The notes: generated by a model from the sequence alone, not told the origin. Positions 32,641 to 44,992 are shown, counted from the first letter of the stretch. The stretch: 64,000 bases of DNA from Simmondsia chinensis (GCA_018398585.1 JAGTTD010000012.1:20779036-20843035); one strand, 5' to 3'. A program made the numbers and translations.

Positions 32641-33640
32641 GAGCTTATAGTAAAAGGAAATTCTGCAAATGCAATGGGCAGGTTTGAAAGAATTCAAGGG
32701 AAGAAAGTTCTTTTTTCTTTTGCATAAACATTGGTTACTTAAAAGCGATTTCCCAAAGTACTTAAGCACTGTTTTTTTTTTTTTTTTGGTGTTTTGGGGG
32801 GGGGGGGGTTCATTTTGGAAATATTTGAGGAGTGTAAAATTGTTAACAATTTTCTAATAGAGAAAACTAGAAAATGTATTTAAGTGATTCTAATATTTTA
32901 ATTTTATGAAAAATAAAAATTGCAGGTATAACTAATACCCCAAAATTTGAAAATTATATAATTCAATACGAACCTAACCCCAACAATTAGCCTAACCAAT
33001 CCAAAAATGATCCATATATCTAATTCATGAAAATTCAAATACTGGTTCGAGTACAAGTATCTTTGATACACAATTCTAAAGTGTTGACCACGTACAAAGA
33101 AAAAGAGCAATTCATTGTTGTATAATACAAGTATAACCTATGCATACAAAATGCTACTTTTGCATTGCTGGAACATATTCACTTTTATGTCATCTTGTAG
33201 AACAACAATATCATTCTAATTGCGGACCACCACACCCTCTCTACCATATGAAGCACATAATGTATTTGCTTTATCACTCATCCATATACTATGGGAATTA
33301 TCTTTTGTCATCTTACTGGATTGCTCAGTATGCAATGTAAACGAGTTCCCCCAACCGAGTTTCAATTTAAAAATTGGGAACCTAAACTTCAATACCCAAA
33401 ATCACACTCTATTACACTACGCAAAGTGTGAGTGCTGTTAAACAACTGACATGATCCTGTTATATGTCTTCGACCTTAAAGGGTGGGTTATGGGTTGGAG
33501 ATTAGAATAATGGCAAGGGTGCTAGAGCTTGAGAGAAAGAGAAAGGGTGAAGTGTGGAAAAAGAGAAAGAGCAGAAAGCTAAGCGTAATAGAGAACAAGA
33601 AGAAACTTGTAAAGAACAGAGAGGTGGTTCTAGAAAAAAG
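32641..33640. other. Non-coding stretch with T and G homopolymers
   Basis: Contains a T run at about 32772-32787 and a G run of about 11 at 32798-32808. A purine-rich patch lies at 33530-33610. No supported gene. Confidence 0.4.
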
Positions 33641-33982
33641 TTTCAAACTATTTTCAAAATTTTCCACAAGTGTAAGGAATACTGAAAAACTATTTTTGCA
33701 ACTGTTTTCTAATTTTCCAATTGCAAAACTGGGCTTCCAAACAACTTTTTCGGTTTTCCAACAAAATTGCAAATTTCTTTGAACTTGTTTGATAATAGAG
33801 AATTTTCTAGTTTTTAAGGAAAATTTTCTAAGAAAACCAGAAAACTGAAAAAGATGTTCAACAGCCCAATTTTCTAATTGGAGAAGTTGAAAAAGAGTTT
33901 TCCAATTTCCCCTATTCTTTAAAAAATTTGGAAAACATTTTAAATTGTTGTCCATATTTTCTTTACTAAATAGGAACCATGT

Positions 33983-34016
<34 letters not shown>

Positions 34017-34855
34017 CTCACATTTAACATTACTTACCTATTTTATAACATTTTTCTATATACCCCGTCTCTTCTTTCTACTCTTACATAAATGATTTTG
34101 GGGTACTTAAAGCCAGATTCCTAATTTTAAAAGCAATAAATGAGTTTCAAGGCAGAGGACGCATAAGAGGATCATGCAAATCGTTTAACTATAGACACTA
34201 ATCTTTGCGGAATGTGATAGAGAGGGCTTTTGGGGTACTTAAGGCTAGGTTCCCAATTTTAAAAGCGATACCGAAATATCCACTAAAGCGACAGTAGTTG
34301 ATTCCTATATCAGGTTGTATATTACATAATTTATTCAAATGGAAGATAGGGCAGATTCATATTTGCTTCATGTGGCAGTTAAGATATTGTGATAAGAACG
34401 ATATTGCCATTATATATGAGGATATAGAGGTGGATATGTCTCAACAAATGCAAATGAACGAGTTCCGACAAGCAATTACTAACCAGTTGCGGAACAATTA
34501 TACCAATTGGTAGAGCAAAAGTTATAATGTCGTATGTTTAGACTATATTTGTAATTTATTTCGATAATGAATTACTCTTTTTTCTTAGTTTTTGACTAAT
34601 TTACGCATATTATTTGGGCGTATTGTTTTCAACTTTCAAATTAGTGACATTATTGTTTGGACTGGGTTCGAGTCGTATTATTCGATTTTCGGATTTACGA
34701 TCAATTTTGAGAAAGTTAGAAAATAGATATCACTTGAATGCATTTTCCAGTTTTATGTATTGAAAAACTAGAAAAGAAAAATTGGAGATAAAAACAAATA
34801 CTGAAAATCAAAAAAGAAAATTATTTTCTGCTATCAAACACACCCTTTGTTTCCA
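33641..34855 (+). mobile_element. PIF/Harbinger transposon remnant
   Basis: It carries the 3' end of a Harbinger-type transposase (34095-34513) between AT-rich sequences rich in TTTTCCAAC, AGAAAA and CTAGTTTT words. The right side ends near ATCAAACACACCCTTTG (about 34832-34850), a form common at such termini. The left terminus was not located and could lie anywhere from 33480 to 33980. A C run of about 28 interrupts it at 33985-34013. Confidence 0.55.
34095..34513 (+). pseudogene. Harbinger transposase C-terminal fragment (DDE_Tnp_4 type)
   Basis: Translation gives NVIERAFGVLKARFPILK near 34207-34265, then AIPKYPLK and IPISGCILHNLF (34298 on), the conserved C-terminal third of HARBI1-like nucleases, including the ERAFG region that carries the last acidic catalytic residue. 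It ends with MNEFRQAITNQLRNNYTNW and a stop at 34511. The N-terminal two thirds are missing. The GVLKARFPILK block is present twice, at 34098 and 34230, a 132-bp tandem duplication. Confidence 0.75.
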
Positions 34856-36900
34856 AACAGCCCTATTACTACTCTTCTTGGCAAGAGTGGCAAGCTATAT
34901 GGACAAGGTTTGTGATTTCTTGTGTTCTTGAATCATATTTGGTGGCCCGCCCTGTTCATGATGAGTGCACTCTTGATCAGTTAATCATATTTCCATGATT
35001 TGCACAGTCTTAAGCTACCTTGAAAGCTACTCGGTGGTGAGATGTACCTGATGCTCGGAGTTGGTATCAATATTTCAGTATCAGCAATTTGAGATTGTAG
35101 TTTATACTTTTGAGATAGAGTTTTGATTTTGAAAGACTATCTTTGTGTACATGTCAATGTTAGAAATTTGATTAACGTTACTTGTTTGGTTTATAATGGT
35201 TTATGAGCTATGTTTTGAAAACGGATTGACTATTAAGAAAAATAATACGTTGATTTGCAAACATACATAACTATATGGTTTACTTAGGTTATTTCTTGAT
35301 CAAAACAAATTTATAGGCGATTGTGAGTCGAATACAAGTAAAATTGCCTTACAGGAATGAAGAAAATTTCCTCAAACTAATATATCATATAAGTGGCACT
35401 TGTGCTTAGGTCATAATAATTCATATAGGATCCAAAAACTGATATATTGATGGACTTAGGACCATTGGAATCAAGAAACATACTAATCTAAAGGTATTAA
35501 TATGCATACCAATTGACAAGAGAGTCGAAATCTGATGAAAAGTTCAAAGAATTTAAGGTTAGAGCTAAGAATTAGCTGAGCAACCACAACAAATGACTTC
35601 TAAAGGTATGGAGACTAACTATTTGACAATTCATCAGATTCCTTACGACATATGGGAAAAGATCTTAGCTTAATGATCTAGGTATACTCCAAAAAGATCA
35701 TGTTACGTGAAAGAAGAAACAAAATATTATTGGATATGCTAAAATCATGTGTAGTCATACCATTCTACTTATCTCGTTTCAGGCTTATGCCCTAGAAATG
35801 ATTGATTACCTGCCGAATCTAGAGCAATCCAAATCCGTTCCTAAAAGACTTGCAGAGTTGTGGACATGAGGAAAGCCTATTATTGAATACCTCTTAAATT
35901 GAGGATTTCAGGGCAATGTATTGAGGAAGGAAACACATAAGTTGGAATTAATGACAAAGGTTTGCTTGCATGTATGCTATTTAGAGGAACAAATGATGTG
36001 TATTTTATAGTGTTTTACACCAAAAGGTATTTCATTTGACATTGTATATCAACAACATGATAAAACTCACTATGCGTTTGGTGGATTAGATGCATCCTTG
36101 GTTAGTTTAAATTTTGCACTGACTACATAGAAGGATTGCCGAGGCATCTAATAGATACATGTTGACAGCCATAACGATGGAGCAAGTTGATGAATTTGAT
36201 CCAATTAACTATTATGAAGTTGTTAAAGATAATGATGTACTTGTATAGGTCTCGACTATAAAGTGTGTTAAAATCTATGTATTTTAACCAAGTCTTGGAA
36301 CTTGTAGACTCGCTTGCGGTTATATAAGGGAAGAGGTGAGAATCTTATCATCTTGAATTCTCTCAGTATTTGAGGATAACCCAAATGCTGTCCAACGTAC
36401 TTTGGTAGGGTTAATCCCACTAGGAGACCTAGTGGCACCTAACTTGATAAAATTGAGGCAAGGTTGAAAGGGTAAGATTCAAGGTGCTCAACATATCTTT
36501 CAATATTGTTCTAGTCAGGAATTAAACTCCATATTTTACGCATCACGACTTTTATTATGCTTCATCAGGCTTGGCATTGAAGCAGGGACACATAGATTAT
36601 GCGCCTCAAAAACAACTGCACTTCTTTTTGCATTGCTCTTAGTGAACTAAGAGATCTAATGAGCAGAAAACAAGGATGGTTGAAGAGCTAAAGGCAAAGC
36701 TGAACAAGTAACAAGAGTTCCTTCATTCCTTCAACTTAACTACTGCAGGGTTTATATTTGCTTCTTCTGAGAAAGATTTTAGAGCTTGTGAGACTAATGG
36801 ATACTTAAAGGCCCATCTCGCCAATGTTTCTGCTTAGTTGGCCCTAGCGTGTAAGGAACCAGTTGTTGAGTTCAGACCGAGCTCAAAAATTCATTATTTT
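34856..36900. other. Unclassified, mostly non-coding region
   Basis: Broken frames only. At 36570-36840 codon-like stretches read KQGHIDYAPQK, TRMVEELKAKLNK and FASSEKDFRACETNGYL with stops between; I do not recognise a family. This sequence continues after the copia at 36906-43245, which inserted into it. Confidence 0.4.
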
Positions 36901-36905
36901 GAAAG

Positions 36906-37004
36906 TGTTGTAAATATTGGATATTTTTTTGGGTACAATTTTTATGGTCGAGTTCGGATACTATTAAATATCTTAGAAAATTAGAAATTATGTAAAAGAT
37001 CTTA

Positions 37005-37061
<57 letters not shown>

Positions 37062-37206
37062 TATATACATATAATATATGCATATATATCTGCTTTCTTC
37101 TCTGTAAAGAAATCCACCACCGCCTCACACCATCTATAAATATAGTGAGAACGAGAGAGAAAGTTGAGAAAGTTGAAAAGTGAATTCTCAGAGAAGTTCT
37201 AAGGCA
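36906..37206 (+). repeat. Truncated 5' LTR fused to gag
   Basis: It starts TGTTGTAAATATTGG and matches the 3' LTR (42837-43245) up to GAATTCTC...GAAGTT...GAGGCAA, then enters gag at ATGATATTTCTC (37207). The last roughly 160 bp of LTR, the primer-binding site and the gag start are missing. A long (TA)n tract lies at about 37011-37060, longer than in the 3' LTR. Confidence 0.85.
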
Positions 37207-37790
37207 ATGATATTTCTCATGCATCATGTCCCTGAAGGATTGAAAGCTGAGTATATTACTGTAAAGGACCCGTATGTCCTTTGGTTGAATTTAAAGGAGA
37301 GGTTTGATCATCAAAAGTATATGATTCTCCTCAAAACTCGCTATGAATGGATTCACCTGCGATTGCAAGATTTTAAAACTGTAAGCAAGTATAACTCTGT
37401 AGTATTTAATATTACCTCCAATTGAAATTATGCGGAAAAATTATTACTAAGGAAGATATGTTAGAGAAAATGCTCTATACTTTTCATGTCTCGAATATGC
37501 TCCTGTAGTAGCAATATTAAGAACGAAGATTCAAAAATACTCAGAGTTGATATCATGTCTCCTTGTTGTTGAACAAAACATAGAACTACTGATGAAAAAT
37601 AATCAGTCACGACCAACTGGGATAGAACCATTCTCTGAAGTGAATGCTTCGACATATGGCCATCATGGACTTGGTTGAGATCGTAAACGTGGTCGTAGAC
37701 GTGGATGGGGCCGTGGATGAGGTTATATTCGCGGCCATAATAACTGGAACTATGGTACCTTGAATGGACCAAAATTTAAGACATCCACTA
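37207..37790 (+). pseudogene. Copia gag fragment (UBN2-type)
   Basis: The frame opens MIFLMHHVPEGLKAEYITV and continues with LWLNLKERFDHQKYM and WIHLRLQDFKTVSKYNS, the central part of plant copia gag. A frameshift near 37420 is followed by LKLCGKIITKEDMLEKML, then by an arginine/glycine-rich stretch at about 37680-37730 with two stops. The N-terminal third was lost with the LTR/gag fusion. Confidence 0.85.
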
Positions 37791-37989
37791 ATGACGAGGA
37801 AATGAAGAGAAAAACTATAGTTTTTCGTATTTTCTACTTTGCATATTCATGGCTGGTTAAACCACCTACTTTTTATTACTCGTTCATTAATATGGTCGGC
37901 TATGCCACCTACTTATTATTACTTATTCATATGGTTGGCTGCCGCCTATTTATTATTAGTTATTCATATGGCTATATTCCTCAGCCAAT

Positions 37990-40248
37990 CTATTTGATAC
38001 TTAATTAAAGGCCCCAGAAGAGCACATGCCATGTTTCCTGAAGAAACAAAGTTTTCATAAGCAAGGCTATCAGTTTAATTCTGAGATACCCATCGGGATG
38101 GTTAACTAGAAGTTAACAGACCCAAAGGTTTTTACTTTATGACATGACTATTTTAGTCATTGAGGTATAAAGATGATTAAAAAAATCATTGGAAATTCTC
38201 ACACCCATTAAAGAACCAGAAGATTCTTATATCGAATAAAAAATCATGTGCTGCTTGTATTTAAGGCAATGTGATTACTATGTCATACTCAATTGAAATT
38301 GGGTTTTGAGTCCCATGTATTTGAAGGAATACTAAATGGGATATATGTGGGCCAATTATTTTATCACGTAGACCAATTTAGTATGTTACGATATTAATAG
38401 AGGCCTCTATCCGTTGGTCCCCTGAGTCTGGATAATACACTTATGATGTGGCACTTGTGAAACTCCTTGCATAAATGATCCTACTATGAGCTCAAGTCGT
38501 GGATTGTATGATAATGCAGAAGAATTTACATCCCAAGAATTCAATGATTATTGTATAGGATGAATTGCCACGTAGCCTATGTACAGACATATAATGGTCT
38601 TGTAGATTTTTCTGATTGAACACCTGCAGCGAATGGCTAGACCTTATTATTGCCTACTTTTATACGGGTATATGTTATGATATAGGTTGCTGCACTAATC
38701 TGTATTAGACCAACTTATTATCATGAATCTCCCCAGTATAACTTGTCTTTGACAAGAACTAGATGTATATCCCATCTACGAATTTTGGTTGTACAACGTA
38801 TGTGCCAATTACTCCACCTCAATGATAAAAGATGAGTCCAACATGGGGACTTGGAATTTATATCGGGTTTGAATTCCCGTCAAGAATAAAATATCTAGTG
38901 AAATTAACTGGAAACATTTGACAGCATAATTTGCTGATTGTCAATTTGACAAAATAGGGTTTCTAGAATCAGGGGGAGAAAAATGAAAGTTAGAAAATGA
39001 GAATTTATGTGAAATACATTATTGAACCAAAAGTTTAAAGAATTGTTCACTTGTAAATTATTACAAGCCAATTCATGGATGTATTCATTAATGGAAAGAT
39101 GATGACCAAATAATATATCCCAACTATAGATGCTCCTGCTCGAATTATTATCCCAACTGAGTGAGATTCTAAAATATTGACAAATGCATCTATTTCATGC
39201 TAGGAGCGTGATAGATGTATCAGTTCCAAAGATTTGAATCTGAGAAAGAAAAATGAGCAATAGAAAAGATTGGTCCCTCTATTATGAAAATCGTGAGGAG
39301 AAAAACTCTGCAGAGATAATAGTGCAAAGAAAATGTACAAATGAAATTCCTCAAGCTTATCAAGTACCTAAGGCTACTGAGACTACTGAAACTATTGAAA
39401 TTCTAAAGATAAAGAGATCTCTATAAAATATGGGATATGATGGAACCGAAATCAAAATTGACCAAATGTTTATATATACAGTAGCTACTGATTTGATCAA
39501 AGAAATTAAAAAATCATGAATAGGAGTTTGTTCAAGAATGCCAACAAAGAAATGATTGGCTCAAAAAAAAAAAAAAAAAAAAAAGACGCAATTTAGGCTA
39601 AATTGGTCACGTATAGTTTTTGGACCTGTAGTCCAAATGCCTAAAATGCAAACCTATAGGGTTCATGTGAATGTTGGTGCAAAAAATAATGTGGTGGTGA
39701 AAAGCACAATTTGCAGCCCAAGGTTTATTATAGAGACCACAACTAGACGGGATATACATAAGGAATGGATGCACTTAATCTAGCGGTCTCTATATGTGTC
39801 ATATATATGGTAACAGTTTATTACTCACGATGATATTTATATGAAAGTCTCTAAAGGACCAAATATGCCAGAAGCATATAGTTCAAAACCGCGGTACACA
39901 TCTACTAAAAGAGAGATATGTTTATATCATCATGACTCCTAAAGAGTTTGAAAAGGCTGTTACATATCAAAATTGAGAACTCGAGATTTAGGATCTCGGA
40001 AAATAAAATATTTTGTCTCAACCTGTAGATCAAGTACTAATATGATAGAGTATTACTCTATTGGTCAACTTATACCAATATGGTACTTAAATATTTTAAT
40101 ATGTTGTTTAGTGCCTCAATTAAAGGCCTATTTCATCCTCAATGAGATAATGATCTCAATAAGGTAACAAATGAACCATTGATCTTAAAAGTACCACACC
40201 TTGGTGTAAGTATTGCATTAATGTGACTGGTACAAGACCAAGTATAAG
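37990..40248 (+). pseudogene. Decayed copia integrase and RT remnants
   Basis: Fragments in several frames: an integrase end at about 38580-38720 (MARP..., RPTYYHESP-like words), a clearer block at 38820-38980 (MSPTWGLGIYIGFEF, KYLVKLTGN, FADCQFDKIGFLESGG), and the RT start FGPVVQMPK (39617 on), which also occurs at 531-570 in the left-edge element. A 22-A run at 39563-39584 interrupts the RT linker. No catalytic motif is intact. Confidence 0.75.
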
Positions 40249-40265
40249 CTTCCTTCGATTAACTT

Positions 40266-42106
40266 TTATTTTTGATAAGATCAGTGTTGTATATCAAAAA
40301 AATCACACCGATGTACGTCCATACATGAGTATGAGGGGCATACCCCAAGCTGGCCGAAGCCTACAAGCAATCTGAAAGAAAGCAACAAGCGAAAGCAACA
40401 AAGAGTTAATACAAAGAAACATCAAAGAAAATTCCTAAGTACAAACTCTACACAAAGGAAAACAAAGCAAATGAACGCCAAATAAAACCCAACAGGAATC
40501 AGGATTTCTTCTTGCCCTTGGACTTCTTGTTCTTCGCAGCAGGCTGCGTATGCTTCCTTAGCTTCAAACAACTAGTCTGAGGCAAAACTGCTGAATTCAC
40601 ATCATGCAAGCAGAAGTCGCAGTGCCCATAGAAACGGTCACCAGAACTAAAGGGGATATGGATGGTACTTGTGGTCCATTATTATAGACCGAGCTTCCCT
40701 CAAAATATCCAGCACCCACCCGAACCATCAAAACTTCTCCAGACAAGCTGAATCTGCGAGGCCCAAGTGAGGAAGGTGCCCCCTAGCGCAAGAATGGCCA
40801 GGGGGAAGGAGGGGAGACCCGTGAGGCCTGAATCCATCAGGCCCAACACGGGTCTCCGAGAAAAGTGACAGGCCCAGTAATAAACTGGGCCCGCTACAGT
40901 AAAGAGACCAGGCCTATGAGCCCGGAAATTTATTTATTTATTTATTTTATTTTTTTTGAGCTCCCATAAGCAAGGGAGCAAGGCAGGCCCTGGCTCGTGT
41001 TGGCCCATTCTGAGGCCTAGCTATTGCATTGCCTAGTTGTAGTCCATCACAATCCTTAACCCAACCACCTAGGGGGGCCTTTAGTGTAACCCAAGGGTAT
41101 GAAGAGCACTTGCATCCAAAACCTGGGCCCGAAAGCCCACTCCTATCAGGCCCGAAAGTCCCACAACATGTGGGCCCGTGAACAAGCCCAATACAGCACA
41201 AACCCTAGCACCTCCAAACCCTAGCCTCCACTGGCCGCCACCCAAGGAACAACCCTTCATCCGTAGCCGCCGGCATGAATCCGGCCACAAAGGAAGGGAG
41301 GGGAGAGAGAACGTGACAACCAATGCCATCCACGAACAAGAAAATCAACCGGGAGACACCGACCATCCTCATCAACAAACAACATCATGCCCGGAGAAGT
41401 CGATCGGAGAAACTCAAAAGCAGTCCACACAACTGTAAGGAGGTGGGACCAAACCATACCAAATAAGGAGAGATGCATGAATTAAGGGGAAATTCCAAAA
41501 AATATGCACTTTCCAAATCAGGCATCGTTTGCGGGAGAAATTAGGGTTAGGCCACACACAACCACCGTGCGCCGCCACCACCTTCACCGGCCCAAACAAC
41601 CGACCAAAGGGGACCCTAATCTACGGGAGAACACCACAGCAAGAAGAACGATAGAACTTACATGCGAAAGCTCTGAATTCTGGTTGGAGAGATAGAGTCG
41701 GGCTGCGAAGACCCCAGGAGAGATAAAATAGCACCGCGCCGCCAAGGCGCCACCGATGGAGGTCGGACAACCACCAAAAGGTCGAGCAAGGAGAGGCGAG
41801 CCACCTAGGATCAGTCGCCGGTAGTGGGCTTGCCGGAGTGTCGCAACAGATCGTCCAACGTCTTTTCTACCGAAACCCTTACCCTAGCACCCTCACTTTT
41901 TCCACCCTCGACAGCCACCGTAACCACCCGTGACCACCACCACCAGGAAGTGGAGGAGCAGGCGAACACGATGACCCAAACCCGACCCCCGTACGCCACC
42001 GCACGCGCCCACACACGCCTGCCCTAGTCCATGGCGAAAAATCGCCACGCGCCACCCAAAAATTGCCCCCCCTGTCGCAGAGAACAGTGGCGGCTATGTT
42101 CTTTTT
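40266..42106 (-). mobile_element. LINE-like retroposon insertion with 17-bp target duplication
   Basis: It is flanked by perfect copies of CTTCCTTCGATTAACTT (40249-40265 and 42107-42123), a duplication length typical of non-LTR retrotransposition. The 3' end on the minus strand ends in ATCAAAAATAA, a weak A-rich tail. A minus-strand frame end at 40499-40650 reads FYGHCDFCLHDVNS then a lysine-rich tail (AAKNKKSKGKKKS, stop). The upstream half is GC-rich (41000-42080). No reverse transcriptase is present, so it was probably mobilised in trans. Confidence 0.8.
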
Positions 42107-42123
42107 CTTCCTTCGATTAACTT

Positions 42124-42836
42124 GTCACTAGTATATGATACGTGGTTAAATGTTTATCCTAATGGATCAACCAGTATACATTATTCTGGTATGTCAAGCT
42201 TACAATTAATTCTGTATGCAAGTACTAGTTATTAAGTTGACTGGCATAAGGCAAGTGACAAGAATGTTATTTCTTTATATAGCTATATTGCTATGTTTGG
42301 GAAATTACTAACAACTGCAGTTACTACTGAGACGTTTATGCTTTATGACCAAGTAAAGAATGGGTATTGTCAAAACCCTAGATCCAACATATTTTGTAAA
42401 CTTCCAACGATTAGGGGGAGTCCAATAGCACCCTGTGAAGATAACATTTGCATTGTTAAGCAAAAGAGAGTTCACAAAACTAGTGCACTTCAAAGAAGTT
42501 CTTTTGAATCTCAAGCTTCTTAAAGAAAGATGAAGTACATATTCACTCGAGAACCTATAAGAATTATTCAAGAAAGCATCTATAACAAATTTCGAAGGAA
42601 TTGACACAAGATTGGCATTTGCCAACCCTGAGACATCCCTAGCTAATGTGCACCCATGAGGAGGAGTTAAATACGCACTGTACTCTTTTTCCCTTCGCTA
42701 TGGTCTTGACCACTGGGTTTTTTCCTAGCAAGGTTTGTAACAAGGCAGTTTAGGAAGCGTATATAACTTAGACACTATACACTTTCAAGAGTGTTATGTC
42801 TCATAATATTGTAAAGGAAAATATCCAAAGGGAGAG
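42124..42836 (+). pseudogene. Decayed copia RNase H and 3' leader
   Basis: This continues the Ivana-like element beyond the retroposon. Broken RNase H words occur: CEDNICIVKQKRVHKTSAL near 42435-42490 and later KKDE.HIHSRE. The purine tract CCAAAGGGAGAG precedes the 3' LTR at 42837, and the upstream text CACTGGGTTTTTTCCTAGC matches 2117-2134 of the left-edge element. Confidence 0.75.
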
Positions 42837-43245
42837 TGTTGTAAATATTAAATATTTTTTGGATACAGTTTTTATGGTCGATTTGGATATTATTGAATAT
42901 CTTAGAAAATTAAAAATTGTGCAAAAGATACTTGTATATATATATATATATATAAATAATATGTATATATATCTGCTTTCTTCTCGCGTAAGAAATCCAC
43001 TACCGCCCCACATCATTTATAATTACAGCGAGAGCGAGAGTGAAAGTTGAAAAAGTTGGAAGAGTGAATTCTCGGTGAAGTTTTGAGGCAAAAATTATAT
43101 TAATAAAATATTAAAAAATTATTTAAATAAAAGAAAAATTTCTCTAGTTCTTATATAAAATACTTGCTATTTTTTTTCAAGTATATTTGAATTTATATTT
43201 TTATTCTCTTCGTTTTGAGTATAATATATCTATAGTTTTATAACA
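42837..43245 (+). repeat. 3' LTR of the Ivana-like copia
   Basis: It starts TGTTGTAAATATT, ends TATAACA, and is followed by the GAAAG duplication. Compared with 2208-2658 it lacks some of the purine-rich middle but keeps the final GAGTATAATAT and CTATAGTTT. Confidence 0.88.
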
Positions 43246-43250
43246 GAAAG

Positions 43251-43930
43251 ATAGCCTGCATCTTGGCAGGACGGGTTTTGGCGAGTTGGGAGACTTGGTG
43301 GGATGGATGTCGCGTCACTGGAAGCTTGATCCGAGCAATAGAGTTTAACTTCAAGGAGGAGAGTTTAACACAGATGAATAGATTTTATTATTTATTTTTT
43401 ATTTATCTCTTTTAATTTTAGTCTTTTATTTTAAGTAGAAAAGTTCCTTTATTTAAAAAAGAAGATGGCTTACGATTTTTTATTATTCATATAATTGTTT
43501 AGATTTTCTCTATCGTTTTATGCGTTCTCCTTTATTCTCGGGTAGTAAGAATTAGGGTTAAACTTTTTTCTAATTATTTTAGTAATAATAATTTAAAAAA
43601 AAACAGTTAAACCTTTCGTTTCTAATTTTTTTTTTTCTTTTTACGCTGCATCAATTACTAGGACGAATTTGATTCAAGAGAAAGGTTCGTACTGTTTTGT
43701 TTCAGCTGGGAAGATATTTGTGCTTACCTCGAATTTCGACTTGCCTTTCCACGGAGTTATTCTCCCACCGCTGCTTTCTCTTTATATCAAACTAGGTTTG
43801 TTTCCGTGCGATATACGAATGATATTTATTAGTTACCATATTTTGTAGTTGGGATATTTTGCATCGAAATAACTTATTTGTTTGATTAACTACCCATAAT
43901 CTTGTTCAATTTACATAATTTCCATAGTAG
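43251..43930. other. AT-rich non-coding stretch
   Basis: No gene or repeat boundary recognised. It is the continuation of the sequence left of 36901. Confidence 0.4.
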
Positions 43931-44840
43931 TAAAGTTTTTAATTAAAAAGATGACAAAATATCGTTCCTATTTCAAGTCTTTAATCGGAAATTTTTTTTT
44001 ATAGATTAAATGCGGAAAGTCTTAAATTAAAAATTTATTGCTTTTTTCTTTTTTTATTTTTGGTTCTTGGAGGTCTAACCTTTTTTTTCATTTTATATAT
44101 TAAAATATAAAAAGTCTTAAATTAAAATTTAATTATTTTTCTTTTTTTATTTTTGGTTTTTGGAGGTCTAACAGGGACCCTATTCTTTGAAGTCTAATTT
44201 TTTTTTCTTTTTATGGATTAAATATGAGAAGTCTTAACTTGAAAATGTATATATTTTTTTGGATTCATGGAAATTAAACCGGCACCTAGGGATTAGATAG
44301 ATCTAACAGGCACCCTATTCTTAGATGTTTAACCAGAAATTTATTTCCTTTTTTTTCTTTTAGGGATTAAAATTTATTGGTTTTTTTTTTTATCTTTTTT
44401 TAATTTTTGATTCATGGAGGTCTAACCAGCATCCTATTCTTTGAGGTCTAATTTTTTTTTTCTTTCATAGATTAATTATGAAAAGTCTTAAATTAATTAT
44501 TTTTTTTTTTGGGTTCGAGGAAGTTAAACTGGCACCCTATTCTTGGAGGTCTAACTTTTTTTTTCTTTTATGGATTAGATACGAAAAGTCTCAAATTAAT
44601 TTTTTTTTTTGGTTCTTGGAGGTCTAACCGAAAATTTATTTCCTTTTTTTTTTCTCGTATGGATTAAAATTTATTGGTTTTTTATTTTTTTTTATTTTTT
44701 TTTTTTGATTGTTGGTGATTGAACCAGCACCCTGTTCTGGGAGATCTAAATTTTTTTTTCTTTTATGGATTAATTATGAAAAATCTTAAATTAAAAATTT
44801 ATTTATCCATTTAGTTTTTTGCGTATGTGGAAGTTAAAGC
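43931..44840. repeat. T-rich minisatellite, units of about 100-130 bp
   Basis: A diverged repeat of the form GGAGGTCTAACC, GGCACCCTATTCTT, a second GAGGTCTAA, a T run, ATGGATTAA, GAAAAGTCTTAAATTAA, a T run. Core words recur near 44060, 44163, 44190, 44310, 44415, 44450, 44530, 44557, 44620 and 44740. Unit length varies with the T runs. No coding frame. Confidence 0.85.
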
Positions 44841-44848
44841 GGAATACC

Positions 44849-44992
44849 GAAAAGTGATCAATTGGATATTTATTATTTTATTTTATTTTTATTTTTGGTT
44901 TATTAGAAATTGTGGATTTGAAAAGTGTTCAATTGAATATTTATTGGTTTTTTTTCTTTTTTTATTTTTGGTTTATTAGAAATTATGGATTT
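44849..44992. repeat. Tandem duplication of about 75 bp
   Basis: Two copies of GAAAAGTG(A/T)(T)CAATTG followed by GATATTTATT, a T-rich stretch, then GGTTTATTAGAAATT(G/A)TGGATTTG. They directly follow the T-rich minisatellite and are probably an offshoot of it. Confidence 0.75.

Larger units (their letters stand above)
36906..43245 (+). mobile_element. Ivana/Oryco-like copia with truncated 5' LTR and nested retroposon
   Basis: The flanks are identical GAAAG (36901-36905 and 43246-43250). The 3' LTR is complete, while the 5' LTR stops short and runs straight into gag. Remnants follow copia order: gag, integrase, an LGIYIGFEFP/TGNILTAYFADCQFD block, RT and RNase H, all broken. It belongs to the same family as the element at 1-2658. 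A 1841-bp retroposon with a 17-bp duplication sits between RT and RNase H. Confidence 0.9.

Noticed and set aside
33488..34030. 180-residue minus-strand frame starting with a glycine run
   Set aside because: The glycine run is the C homopolymer read backwards and the rest is A/T-biased transposon sequence with no domain.
40947..42027. Several overlapping frames in a GC-rich block, suggesting a host gene
   Set aside because: They lie on both strands within the 17-bp-duplication retroposon, with no recognised domain or consistent frame.
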